A DNA stretch of 39,574 nucleotides from Reticulitermes lucifugus (lineage: Eukaryota > Arthropoda > Insecta > Blattodea > Rhinotermitidae). Both the position numbers and the translations under genes were made by a program. Of this stretch, positions 30,405-39,426 are shown piece after piece (position 1 is the first letter of the stretch; every line of letters begins with the position of its first letter). The DNA lies in the NCBI GenBank assembly GCA_026260175.1, contig JAKCWW010001913.1:24870-64443 (forward strand), given 5' to 3'. Under the pieces are notes generated by a model. It saw only the letters and a program-made list of their open reading frames with translations. It was not told where the DNA came from and did no database searches.

Positions 30405-30740
30405 ATACGAACGAAGAAGTATTAAAAGAGTGAAGAAGGAGAGGAATATCCTACAAATAATAATAAGAAGGAAGGCTAAATGGATTGGCTACATCTTTCG
30501 TAGGAACTGCCTTCTAGAACACATTATTGAAGGAAAAGTAGAGGGAAGGACAGAAGTAAATGAAAGACGAGGAAGAAGAAGTAAGCAGCTACTAGATGAC
30601 CTTAAGGAAAAGAGAGGATAATGGAAATTGAAAGAGGAAGCACTAGATCGCACTCTGTGGAGAACGCGCTTTGGAAGAGGCTTCGGACCTGTCGTAAGAC
30701 AGACTACAGAACGGGCTTCGTATATTGCATACACAAATCA
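30405..30740 (+). mobile_element. LINE-B 3' end fragment
   Basis: The plus strand encodes KKERNILQIIIRRKAKWIG, RNCLLEHIIEGKVEGRTEV, NERRGRRSKQLLDDLKEKRG and, after a stop, the end KLKEEALDRTLWRTRFGRGF / GPVVRQTTE (30625-30714). It has the same order as 25435-25700 (minus) and the lower end of 11790-13625. One stop (TAA at 30619-30621) interrupts an otherwise readable C-terminus. 5'-truncated, no RT motifs. Confidence 0.85.
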
Positions 30741-30894
30741 GCCCTTTTCAATCGCGTTACCTTCTTCACTGTCCGGAGCTGTACCCGCACGTGACCTATT
30801 TTTATCAAAAGAAAGAAGGAAACCTTTGTGGCAACTTTCAGAACCGTAAAGGGTTTAGCACCTTCCTTGTAATAAATGTGGTGTCCCACAACTC

Positions 30895-30936
30895 CTCTTT
30901 CTTCTTCCTTTTCCTCTTCCTCCTCCTCCTCCTCAC
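30895..30936. repeat. CTT/CCT-rich simple repeat
   Basis: Pyrimidine-only tract ending in (cct)5; it produces a Glu-rich spurious frame on the minus strand. Confidence 0.85.
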
Positions 30937-31529
30937 CTTCATTACACTTCAAACAGTTACACATCTCCTGTTAAATTTTTTTTTCACAAAGCTTAATGAC
31001 ACTTAAGAACAAAACCTGAATTAACAGAGTTCATTATGGAATCTGAGGGCCCTTCGTAACAGTGGCAGAGGTTACGTGAACTGTATACAGAGCAGCTCTG
31101 TGATCGTTCGCACGTGGCAGGTGAGACAATGACAAATCGTTGTGGAGCGGACGTGTCGAAGAAGGGTCGCTCTTCGTGTTGCGTGCGGCACTCATATTGA
31201 TGATGCGGACGGTAGCGAAACGGGACGAGGCTAGCTGCATCCTTACCGCCGGTTGAAAGGCAGCGGAGGGTTTGGGGTTATTGCATGCTCTCGGCAGAGG
31301 TTGTTGTTCTAGTTATCGTCGTCATCATCATTTTATCACAGTGGCACCGATATCCAAAGACCGGGCTCAGAATGGGCGAAGAAGTACCTACATCAAACCT
31401 CTACGTCTTAAAACACTGTGTCTGGACAAGGGGACATATAGTTTCTTTGTTTCTTTGTTTGTTTGTTTCAAACCCTGTCAGAAACTTCAGACTATACAGC
31501 GTAAGAATTTTAGGATGCTCAAAATAATG
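30937..31529. other. no gene seen
   Basis: Contains a (tttctttg)/(tttg)n tract at 31441-31468. Frames of 70-119 codons have no recognised domain and partly overlap simple repeat or repeat E. Confidence 0.5.
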
Positions 31530-31622
31530 AATTGGAAAGGATTTGGAATCAAGTGGTCGTGGCCTAATCTAGACACTATCCCGATATTTCGCCTGCAAAA
31601 ACAGAAGAAAACCATGAAAATA
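31530..31622 (+). repeat. dispersed repeat E, copy 3
   Basis: 'ggaaaggatttggaatcaagtggtcgtggcctaatctaga' and 'cagaagaaaaccatgaaaatagac' in the same order as copies at 14398 and 25795. Confidence 0.5.
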
Positions 31623-31939
31623 GACATATAAGAGGAAAATTACTTTATAAATAGTGTTAATTATTAAGTTGTTTTAATGAAAGTGCATTTAATTTAAAAC
31701 AATATAAATTACATGAATTTTATTGAAACATAAGAACATAAAATCACCGAAATATACAGGGTGGCGCTAAATTCGCTTTATATTCCATCTTTAATACGTC
31801 TCTAGTGCCCAGTGACTTTTGCTCCACCCGTTATATTATTTTAATATTTTAAGTAAGAAACGACAAATTTAACAAACGTTTAAAATACGCATTTATATGA
31901 CGCCATTGCTGTTGGTAACTATATCGCTTTTATACTTAA

Positions 31940-31986
31940 GTTGGCCTCATGATGGTTTTGAAATTAAGCCGAAATATATAGCTAAC
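31940..31986 (+). ncRNA. type I hammerhead ribozyme motif, one core change
   Basis: Helix I GTTGGC (31940-31945) pairs fully with GCTAAC (31981-31986), with one G-U. Core CTCATGA (31946-31952) departs from CTGANGA only at G5 (C here). The group's extra T follows (31953), then helix II GGTTT.../...TTAAGCC (31954-31970, with wobble), GAA (31971-31973), and helix III AT-at-AT (31974-31979). The cleavage base is A (31980). G5 is essential in known hammerheads, so this copy is probably inactive, but the structure is otherwise complete. Upstream, 31907-31930 (cattgctgttggtaactata) looks like a partial inverted copy of the 31970-31990 arm. Confidence 0.65.
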
Positions 31987-32184
31987 TCATTGTAAAATAC
32001 ATAAGTTATGTCGACCGTAGCACGCCTTACGATTCTTTGAAACGCTCCGTTAAGCTGAACACCTCCTGTGTACGCTGTGTTACAATACACACAGATAAAT
32101 GCACCCGTCTCAATATTTAATAACTTGTATTCAAGTAAGCCGTTTAATGCGAGACTTTTCCTCAGAGCGGTGTTGCTGAAGACC

Positions 32185-32295
32185 CCAGTCTTCTGAGATG
32201 TGATACTGCGTCAGTGGATCGGCAGTTCCTTGTTCACTCTCGCTCATTAACTGCTCGCCCAAAGACTTAGTGTCACATCCCAGAAGACTTGAATC
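32185..32295. mobile_element. small imperfect fold-back element
   Basis: agtcttctgagatgtgatact (32189-32209) and agtgtcacatcccagaagact (32269-32289) are near-perfect reverse complements separated by about 60 bases. The arm string (atcccagaag) matches the outer arms of the larger fold-back elements. No ribozyme core inside. Confidence 0.6.
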
Positions 32296-32739
32296 TTAGC
32301 CCATTTAATACTGGCTGGAGACAAAGGTAGATCCATCCTTTACTCCTGGATTTACGATAAGGACTGGAATAATCCAGCTTTATGTAAGGTCTGTATGGAT
32401 TTATGTTGCAATGAAACTGAGCCGTTTGCGCTCGGAGTGGAAGAAACACATGAATGGTGTTCGAGAGAGAGGTAACGGGTGAGAGGTCATGCGGCGCATG
32501 GCCATGGTGGCTGCGCCATATTTCTCCACATATACAGTCAGGAAAGAACAAAAATCTCTCAAATGCGCAAAAAGATGCACTCCAATCCCCAAGGGCCCCC
32601 TTGGCTGTTTAGTAACACTCAATATTCTTCACACATCCTTACTGCCAATGCAAATCTGTTGACAGAAGTAAAAATATACAGAACAATAAAAACTACACGA
32701 AGTCATAAATTCTACAGGGAAAGTTAAGCCTGTATTTCT
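32296..32739. other. no gene seen
   Basis: Several overlapping frames (73-92 codons) on both strands, none with a recognisable domain. Confidence 0.5.
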
Positions 32740-33040
32740 GCATGTGCTTGATTACGCACCACGTCATTAAGATGTATGAATAATTGGAGGTCTAATTCCA
32801 CGAATTCTAAATTGACATTACTTAGAGTTAAAGTATCATTTTCACGCTCTGGCTGCATTATTTTCGCGGAGAGAGCTTCAATAGTTCATTGGCCAGAGAC
32901 TGGAGGCTTACAGGTTTGATCTTGACTCTGTGGAGTAGAGAGAATCCCTGTCTCTTAAAGGGAATCGAACCCCGATTCCGTTGACATTCAGGAAGCAGTC
33001 TAGTCACAACAGTAACTGAGCTACTGTACTTCTCAAGTAA
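32740..33040 (-). mobile_element. diverged SINE-B relative with good tRNA-like head
   Basis: Minus strand: gtacagtagctcagttactgttgtgac (box A, about 33005-33031) and ggggttcgattccctt (box B, 32959-32974), a convincing polymerase III promoter pair. Then the old SINE-B body: 'agtctctggccaatgaac', 'tgcagccagagcgtgaaaatg' and 'gaattcgtggaattagacctcc'. Same subtype as 3795-4080 and 7890-8175. A GTAAAG-rich simple repeat (33036-33062) adjoins its head. Confidence 0.6.
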
Positions 33041-33062
33041 AGGTAGAGGTAAAGGTAAAGGT

Positions 33063-34930
33063 GAGCAGCATTAAAGTAATTATATGTACTGCAACGGACG
33101 GAATTGTACGCGAGAGATGCCACCGCTTTTGGCAGTCTGTTTAGTTAAAAATACACAATACTCAGAAATTTTTAAAAGAAAATTATATCTTAATAATATA
33201 GGCTATCTAGGATATACGGCATACCCGTCGCTTGTCTCCCCATCCCATAATGTAACTTAAAAATTTATTATAGATAAATCTAGAAAAAGATAAAACCTTA
33301 AATTTCTCTTTGCCTGTCCGAAAGAAACGCAATTACATTCGTGGAACTGTAAGTTAGCCACAAGTTGCTCACAAATGTATTTACAAGAAATGACACCTTG
33401 TAATTGTAAATTGGAAACAAGTGTGGAGAACTAACATTTTTGTCAACATTTTTCACGAAAAGTACCTCTGGCATACTGGTACATGGATGAACGTATTGCA
33501 CACTGAGGGAACTACTAATTATAACTAGCTTACTATCAAACATATTTCACAAACTAAAAACTAAAGCCTTATGTGAGACACTTTTCGTCTTTCTGCACCA
33601 CACTCTCATGCTTAGGCCCAGCTTTATAAAATTCAATGTAAGAGTCTTTAACTAGAAGTCGTCAGCAAATTCTAATCGTCAGTATATTAACCCATATACT
33701 GTGCGTATAATTTACTACATTCATAAACAAGCATTTCGTATGTATAAAGAAGTGTGAGATATGCCATAATGATAGCTGGCAGTTAGCATTGTTAGTCTTG
33801 CTGGCCGGTTACAAAATATACCTTGCCTAAAACCATAAAAACACTTTTTCGCCTATGCCATAAACTGTTTCACATAATCTGTGTAAATCAGATATGTAAA
33901 ACTTTCTAATGAAATTTGTCAGACAGTTCCAATACACAGTCATATTGACCAAAAATACAGCCCAACTGATTCAAGGTCATGCAAGGAATTTTTCACTCTA
34001 GACCAATACGTCATGAAGCGTCAAGCGAATTTTATACTTGGGCCACAATTACAGTTAATAAATTGCAAAGCATGCTTTTGGAAATGTTGTGTGTGGAGTA
34101 ACCATTGATCTGACACAAAGCGAATAAAAGTAGATTACGTGCGTGTCAGCTTACTGTATTTGTTGTTAAGATTGGTCAGCAGTGGCGTCTTGTGGCCGTG
34201 CGCACACCAGTGGCGTTTCATGACCGCGCGCACTATATTATCTCTACTGTTGATTGCCTGTGACACAAATCTATACCGGAAAGAAAGGAACATCATGGCA
34301 AATACAGTAGCTGGGGTATCTGTATGTATTTTTCCACTCGTGTTATTTGAACAAACATTTTATCAGGTACGTCCATACGGTACAAAGATTTGTCATCCCT
34401 TGTGTGCACGCGGTCTTGATGTACTGTAAAGAGAGGAAAGTCCCTTGTGGTGAAGAGGGTTTCGGCTGTCATTGGAAGGGGAGTTAGGGATGCAGAGAGA
34501 GTATAAGGACGGATTACTGCTGCATGTGACATTAAGGGATGATGTAGGGGGTGAATATTGCCGTGTATTGTGTCATTTCCTGAAACAGAAAATTGCGTGA
34601 CGGTTATAATTTATTACGCAATTTTCATGTAGTTTGGTTTATGGGTTTGTTACAAAACAGAGTCTTGGTTTTTATAAAGACATTAAATAGCTACACAAAG
34701 AAAATTTGGCTACATTATGTTAATATATACGTTAAATATAATCATTACCACAGCAGTAATATAACAAGAGTCACCCGCCCTAAAATCTCCGAAGCCTGAA
34801 TATTTTCTGAATATATTTAAATTTAATTTCTTATTTCACATTAAATACAGTCAGTCTCCGTTACAAGGAGCAATTGATACATACTGCTTGGGAAAATAAT
34901 GGCTGCGCTTATTCCCGCCGCTGCGTAAAT
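33063..34930. other. no gene seen
   Basis: 1.9 kb AT-rich. The frames at 33298-33543 (minus, 81 codons), 34139-34429 (plus, 96 codons) and 34293-34532 (minus) overlap or lack any recognised domain. No repeat partner in the window was recognised, so this is the largest unassigned block. Confidence 0.55.
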
Positions 34931-34935
34931 TACAT

Positions 34936-35108
34936 CTTCGCTCTTCTGGGATGTTACGCGGCGTAGAATGATAGTTACCCAAGTTTCGGGATAACTTATA
35001 GGTCCCATTCTTCTTGGACTCTTTGATCCTTGAAGATGGGACGGATACGTTATCCCAAAATGTTGGTAACTACAAATCTAGGCTGCGTAACATCCCTGAA
35101 AAGCGAAG
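34936..35108. mobile_element. imperfect palindrome, 23973-type fold-back element
   Basis: Left arm cttcgctcttctgggatgtt (34936-34955) and right arm aacatccctgaaaagcgaagg (35089-35109) are reverse complements with a few changes. Inside, ccttgaagatgggacggata (35024-35043) and ...cccaaaatgttggtaac mark the decayed junction: GAAAC has become AAAAT. The left arm still has gtttcggga (34983-34991), that is GAAAC on the minus strand. Older than the 23973 copy by the number of differences between its arms. Confidence 0.75.
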
Positions 35109-35109
35109 G

Positions 35110-35950
35110 TCTCAAAGTAGTGGTTGTTTATAGGAAGAATTGTGCGAAACACGTAAATGCACCGCGTGGACAAAACGCAGAGTTTATCAATGTCAGAGCA
35201 GTTGGTGCGCACAGTAACCACCGTGTTTAAGAAGGTGTAAGTGGAGTGATAAGGGAGCGACTCAGCATGAAGATCAATGCACGGCGAAGCCAAAATATGA
35301 CATTAAACTTCTAGTGACTAGGCCTCTCGCTTACATTTCCTTTACACAAACCTCAGAATCTGGACGGACATTAGAGCTGTAGTACGAAGGACATTAAATG
35401 TTGCTGGAAGTAGCAGCGAACGCTGTTTTCTCGTGTCAGAGAAAGCATGCACATTATAAGGCACTGAAAGAGGTATAGAGCAATGCATAAATTAATGGAC
35501 GGGCCGATTCTCACAAGTTGCTAACGTCGCTCCAATGAATGGACTACTAACATGTCAGGACACTTCTCATCTCTGTCTAGGGCCTCTTAAATCGCACACA
35601 TCCGTATGTTTATATGTAATAAACAACCCGAGTAAAACTGAAAGAATTTTCAGGTAGTCTCATATTGAAGAGCTTAAACTGAAATTTACCAGCACATTTC
35701 GAGTCTGACAAAAACACCCACGCGTGTTCCAGTGAGCATCTCAAGGGAAACTCGCGCTTTACTGGTCCAACAGATATCAGCGCAAATAAAATTTGTACAG
35801 AATAAGTTAGGAAATATCAGCAGAGACTTAACCCTTCTGGCGCTTTGGCTTTGTCATTTTCCGGAGATATTAAATTCTTCAATATTTTCCAGAAAAACAA
35901 CGAGTAAAGGAAAACTGTACAGTAAGATTTCTCCACATCTCAGTAGCTGA
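35110..35950. other. no gene seen
   Basis: Frames of 66-72 codons without recognisable domains. No assigned repeat. Confidence 0.5.
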
Positions 35951-36092
35951 TTTATAATCGATAATCAAGATAGCTTAAGCGCAGAGTACTTAATATTGTT
36001 TTCACCGTGCATCTCGTATACACGTATATCAAAAACCAAGACCAACTAGATGCACAATCACTATTAAAAAAACTTTAATAGTAGTACTACAT

Positions 36093-36140
36093 TAAACCCG
36101 ACATGTTTCGGTCAGGTACCTGACCATCTTCAGGGATATA
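36093..36140 (-). ncRNA. type I hammerhead ribozyme motif (left arm)
   Basis: Minus-strand mirror of 36336-36383. CTGAAGA (36127-36133 complement), T, palindromic helix II GGTCAGGTACCTGACC, GAA, helix III AC-at-GT, cleavage base C (GUC triplet), then GGGTTTA pairing with TATATCC with one wobble and one mismatch. All invariant core positions are present. Confidence 0.75.
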
Positions 36141-36335
36141 CTACATTAAAATGCGTAGTCCATATGCTAAACACACGTGAGATGTGAGCCTATAAGTTCT
36201 AGTCGTATTTAAAACAGTTTTTAGTGATTTTCTAGTGACTTTAAAACTGTGTTTTAAAAAACTTTATATACGACTAGACCTTATAGGCTCACATCTCACG
36301 TGTGTTTAACATATGGACTACGCATTTTAATGTAG

Positions 36336-36383
36336 TATATCCCTGAAGATGGTCAGGTACCTGACCGAAACATGTCGGGTTTA
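36336..36383 (+). ncRNA. type I hammerhead ribozyme motif (right arm)
   Basis: Helix I TATATCC (36336-36342) with GGGTTTA (36377-36383; one G-U, one mismatch). Core CTGAAGA (36343-36349). T36350. Helix II GGTCAG-gtac-CTGACC (36351-36366). GAA (36367-36369). Helix III A-C (36370-36371) with G-T (36374-36375) over the loop 'at'. The cleavage base is C36376, giving the common GUC triplet. The order helix I, core, helix II, GAAA, closed helix III, helix I is type I. A helix III of only two pairs is what has been reported for hammerheads in Penelope-like elements. The string acatgt is self-complementary, so two RNAs could also pair here. Confidence 0.8.
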
Positions 36384-36644
36384 ATGTAGTTCTACTATTA
36401 AAGTTTTTTTAATAGTGATTGTGCATCTAGTTGGTCTTGTTTTTTAATATATTTAAGCGGAGAGTTTTATAATCGATAACTCTTGAACATTAGTATTCTT
36501 GATATTCACAATCGATGATGTTCGATTCTCAACTATCTCTATAGTCTCGGCTTGTGTTTCACAGAAAACACAGTGTCAGTTACAGAAACTTTTTCTTAGG
36601 CCTCAGTTCATATACCACGGAGAACACGGGGTCGTGTTAAATTT

Positions 36645-36740
36645 TAGGTATGTCTTCATGTAAAGTGTCTATTATTCTTGTCCGAATTTAACCCAATCGT
36701 CAAGTTCTCACAAATTTTCGCCAAAATTCCAAATATAAAA
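36645..36740 (+). repeat. dispersed repeat F, copy 3
   Basis: taggtatgtcttcatgtaaa (36645-36664), 'tctattattcttgtccgaattt' and 'tcacaaattttcgccaaaatt' follow copies at 4786 and 19630. Confidence 0.45.
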
Positions 36741-37537
36741 ATTCAATGGTTGTATGTAAAGCAGCCGCTAGGCTTTAAAAGGTTAAAATAAGTACATATT
36801 ACGTAAAAAAAACTGGGCAACAATACGAAACGTATGAGTTTATATCCAACAGATAAAACTTCGCAGGATCTGTAGAAGTGTAAGACGTCTTCATAAAACT
36901 AAATAAAATTAGAATGATAAAGCTAAGGCTCATGTAGGAGTAGAAATCTTTAGCAAATTGGGCTTTAGAAAATTTTTCAAAACACCTTGTGGTAATCCTT
37001 TTAGTGTACGTCATATTAATTTTACATAATAACAACGAAGTGTGTTTATAACGCAGAGGATTTAATCTACGATACAATTTGGATCTTAAAGCTGCCGCAA
37101 TGTGCTGTATTATGCAGCACGCGCTTCCTCGGAAACGGATTGCTGCTTCCATTCTGCAGAAGCCACTTTACCAGTAACCACGTCTCTGTAATTTGGACGC
37201 TAAGTAGCTGTAGATAATTTATTATCCAGCTACTCTGAATGCATCTTCCGTAATTAGAGATCGGGAAGGAGCTGAGAGCTTATGGCTTTGTTTTAGTGTT
37301 TGCCTGATTAAATGTTCTGTTCGTATACATGTTTACCATCACTAAGAAGCTTGTCGAATCTATAAAGGCCTTAGTACTGCGACGGTAGGACGTATAAGAA
37401 ACGCAGAGGCCAGCATCCACGCCAATTTCTACTTCGTCTCTAGGTAAGACCTAATGTAATTCTGATAATTTTCAAGATCGATCAGATCGACCACAGTATT
37501 TTCGAGGTTCGGACAGAAACGAAACCCCCCCCATCAA
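36741..37537. other. no gene seen
   Basis: The 117-codon minus-strand frame at 36799-37152 contains a hydrophobic stretch but no recognised family. A C8 run lies near 37524-37532. Confidence 0.5.
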
Positions 37538-37601
37538 AATCAATAAATTAATCAACTTATGCACTTAACAAAATATATTCAGAAGTATAACGCTCTTATA
37601 A

Positions 37602-37645
37602 AACTCCTACATATTTCGGCACCGAGGTGCCATCATCAGGGAATT
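37602..37645 (-). ncRNA. type I hammerhead ribozyme motif (left arm)
   Basis: Minus strand: helix I AATTCC with GGAGTT (one G-U), CTGATGA, T, helix II GGCACC-tc-GGTGCC, GAA, helix III AT-at-GT (one wobble), cleavage base A. All invariant core bases are present (GAAA retained, with the 15.2 base now T). Confidence 0.75.
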
Positions 37646-37920
37646 ATTCTGAACAACGGAATACAAGGCCAGCACGCTTAACTAGGTATTGTGTTGCCTT
37701 CATTTAAATGATTAAAATATGAAAATCCTAAAAGTGTATAAAGTTAATAATCACAAAATCACAACGTTGTAAATTTAAAAGCTAATTAAAGTGAGATGTT
37801 GTAGGTGGAAGCCTCCAGTTGTTTACACTCTTTATGTAGCATGCATACAAACATCTTTCTCGATCTATTATGATCTAAAGGCGACACAATACCTAGTTAA
37901 GCCTGCTGGTCTTACAATCC

Positions 37921-38180
37921 ACAGGGTTTTGGTGGGGAGACCTGAGGGAAGGAGAACACTTGGAAGACCCAGGTGTAGATGGGAGGATAATATTAAAATG
38001 GATCTTCAAGAAGTGGGATGGGGGGCATGAACTGGATTGATATGGCTCAGGATAGGGACAGGTGGCGGACTCTTGTGAGTGCGGTGATGAACCTTCGGGT
38101 TCCATAAATTGCGGGGAATTTCTTGACTAGCTGACGACCTGTTAGCTTCTCAAAAGGACTCTGCTCCATGGAGTTAGTTA
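37921..38180 (+). mobile_element. LINE-A 3' end (copy A6), 5'-truncated, with 12-bp target-site duplication
   Basis: gtcttacaatcc stands at 37909-37920 and again at 38181-38192, a perfect duplication of the palindrome's own arm sequence. This proves the insertion and sets its borders exactly. The 260 bases inside encode [20 protein letters not shown], then [12 protein letters not shown], and after a one-base frame change [20 protein letters not shown] and MNLRVP. The family 3' UTR follows, ending ctgctccatggagttagtta. The extreme 5' truncation is typical of LINE retroposition. The best preserved LINE-A copy in the window. Confidence 0.9.
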
Positions 38181-38204
38181 GTCTTACAATCCTTTGTTCA
38201 GATT

Positions 38205-38248
38205 AACTCCCTGATGATGGCACCTCGGTGCCGAAACTTGTAGGAGTT
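38205..38248 (+). ncRNA. type I hammerhead ribozyme motif (right arm)
   Basis: Helix I AACTCC (38205-38210) pairs perfectly with GGAGTT (38243-38248). Core CTGATGA (38211-38217), T38218, helix II GGCACC-tc-GGTGCC (38219-38232), GAA (38233-38235), helix III AC-tt-GT (38236-38241), cleavage base A38242 (GUA triplet). Every conserved hammerhead position is satisfied; the only departure is the extra T before helix II, shared by nearly all copies here. Confidence 0.8.
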
Positions 38249-38310
38249 TATAGACATCTTGTGCTTCTGAATGTATTTTGTTAAGTGCATAAGTTGTTAA
38301 TTTATTGATT

Positions 38311-38925
38311 ATAAGAATATGCACAATACAACACAAAAAAACTCCCCATCATACTTTAATTTCATACGGGTTTTTCAATGCATATTATTTATAATATATT
38401 GTATAAGCGTCGTCATATAAATTAAGGAACATATAAGCATATCAATATTCGGAAGAGTTGAGTTCAGAAATCCACTCAAGGCGCCCGGAATCAAGAGCTC
38501 TTGGGTTAGCTGCGATCGGTATCCTAGCAACGAGACATTGACAAACGCCCGTGGTATGTCATGCTGCAGGAACTCCGTACTGGGACCAGTGAAAACACAG
38601 GGTAAGGAACATGTATGTATGTATGTACGTAGGGATCAGGACTGAAGTTGTCCTTAGGGAGGTTTCGTGGTGGCTGCGTGCCAGTGTGTAAACTGACAAC
38701 TATTACTGACGGCTTTAATTAACACCATTTGCACCAACCATAACCCGGTACATGGGATATGCTTTTAGTTCACATTAGATAGGCTACACTGAGGGTGGCC
38801 TTCGCCAGTCCTTACAATGAAACTCAAGGCCACGACCCTTTAAATAATGCACCAGCATATTTCGTATACTCGTATATAAGATACTGTTTCTGCAGGAGGT
38901 TACTTTGAGAAAAGAAATAAGCATG
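38311..38925. other. no gene seen
   Basis: AT-rich first third, an (atgt)4 microsatellite at 38611-38626, no supported coding frame. Confidence 0.55.
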
Positions 38926-38973
38926 TAAATTATATTTAATACAGTCTTCTAGGGCGCACAGCCGCGTCAACTC

Positions 38974-39025
38974 GTTTGAATACAACGTTTCGGGGACCAG
39001 ATCCGTCCCCATCCTCAGGCAAAAC
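38974..39025 (-). ncRNA. hammerhead ribozyme motif, weak helix I (left arm)
   Basis: Mirror of 39027-39078 on the minus strand: CTGAGGA, T, GGGGAC/GTCCCC helix II, GAAAC, GTT loop, GTA. Its helix II loop differs from the right arm's by two bases. Confidence 0.55.
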
Positions 39026-39026
39026 G

Positions 39027-39078
39027 GTTTTGCCTGAGGATGGGGACGGAGCTAGTCCCCGAAACGTTGTATTCAAAC
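39027..39078 (+). ncRNA. hammerhead ribozyme motif, weak helix I (right arm)
   Basis: CTGAGGA (39034-39040), T, helix II GGGGAC (39042-39047) with GTCCCC (39055-39060), GAA (39061-39063), helix III AC-gtt-GT (39064-39070), cleavage base A39071. Helix I is the weak element: GTTTTGC (39027-39033) can pair with TTCAAAC (39072-39078) only with mismatches next to the core and four pairs further out. The core and helix II are complete, so this is a real family member whose activity is doubtful. Confidence 0.6.
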
Positions 39079-39426
39079 GAGTTGACGCGGCTGTGCGCCC
39101 GAGAAGACTATATAGAATCATGTCGCCGCGAAAGTTTTAAAACTTATAAATTATATTTGTTTCAATTATATTCACAAATAAACTATATTGTATATACAGG
39201 TTGCCACACATTTAAATAAAGTCTGTTACGGTAAATACTGTCAAATAGAATCTTTTTATCTGAAGATTAAAAACTGACAAATCTCCTCGCTTTACACTAA
39301 TTAGGCCTACATACTTCTAAATAAACATGCAGTCCAGAACATTAAATACCCCACGTTTAAACGTGAATCAAGTAAAAACCATAAACATTTATTTATTGAA
39401 TTAGGTTATAGACCAACTGATGGACA

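Larger units (their letters stand above)
35975..36465. mobile_element. 427-bp palindrome with paired hammerheads, tail and probable target-site duplication
   Basis: 36025-36451 is a near-perfect palindrome: tatatcaaaaaccaagacca at the left edge against the reverse complement of tcttgttttttaatata at the right. The central loop region lies around 36235. Each arm holds a hammerhead motif, so the two ribozymes read outward on opposite strands. Direct repeats ttaagcgcagagt (35975-35987) and ttaagcggagagt (36453-36465) differ at one position and are a probable target-site duplication. If so, the element has a 37-base tail on the left only (35988-36024). Read outward, this tail includes atgcacggtgaaaac, comparable to the tail strings at 39119-39133 and 23945-23972. 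The arms are very alike, which points to recent insertion or gene conversion between arms. Confidence 0.85.
37538..38310. mobile_element. fold-back element with paired hammerheads, split by a LINE insertion
   Basis: The left arm runs from 37538 (aatcaataaattaatcaact) through 37698. The right arm runs 37880-37920 and, after an inserted LINE, continues at 38193-38310, ending gttaatttattgatt. Removing the insertion restores continuous pairing, for example aaggccagcacgcttaacta (37665-37684) against tagttaagcctgctggtctt (37894-37913). The unpaired centre is about 180 bases (37699-37879). Each arm carries a hammerhead motif next to the GGCACC...GGTGCC hairpin. No target-site duplication or tail was found for the outer element. 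Arm divergence is visible but low. Confidence 0.85.
38926..39158. mobile_element. 167-bp palindrome with paired hammerhead-like cores, right-side tail and 12-bp target-site duplication
   Basis: taaattatattt at 38926-38937 and 39147-39158 bounds the element. The palindrome 38943-39109 is centred on 39026 (aaaac-g-gtttt) with almost no loop and only a handful of differences between arms. A tail (39110-39146, atatagaatcatgtcgccgc, gaaagttttaaaactta) lies on the right only. Its catgtcgccgcgaaag part resembles the tail at 19854-19880 (catcgcggcggaagcctgaa) and the left tail at 23945-23972 in the opposite orientation. Inverted arms, one-sided tail and duplication match the 23933 and 35975 elements. 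Confidence 0.85.

Noticed and set aside
31754..31770. tatacagggtggcg, resembling the end of some insect transposons (also tatacagggcg at 23024)
   Set aside because: No matching inverted or direct end could be paired with either string inside the window, so no element can be defined.
36799..37152. 117-codon minus-strand frame with a hydrophobic stretch
   Set aside because: A single hydrophobic run in AT-rich sequence is expected by chance; no family recognised.
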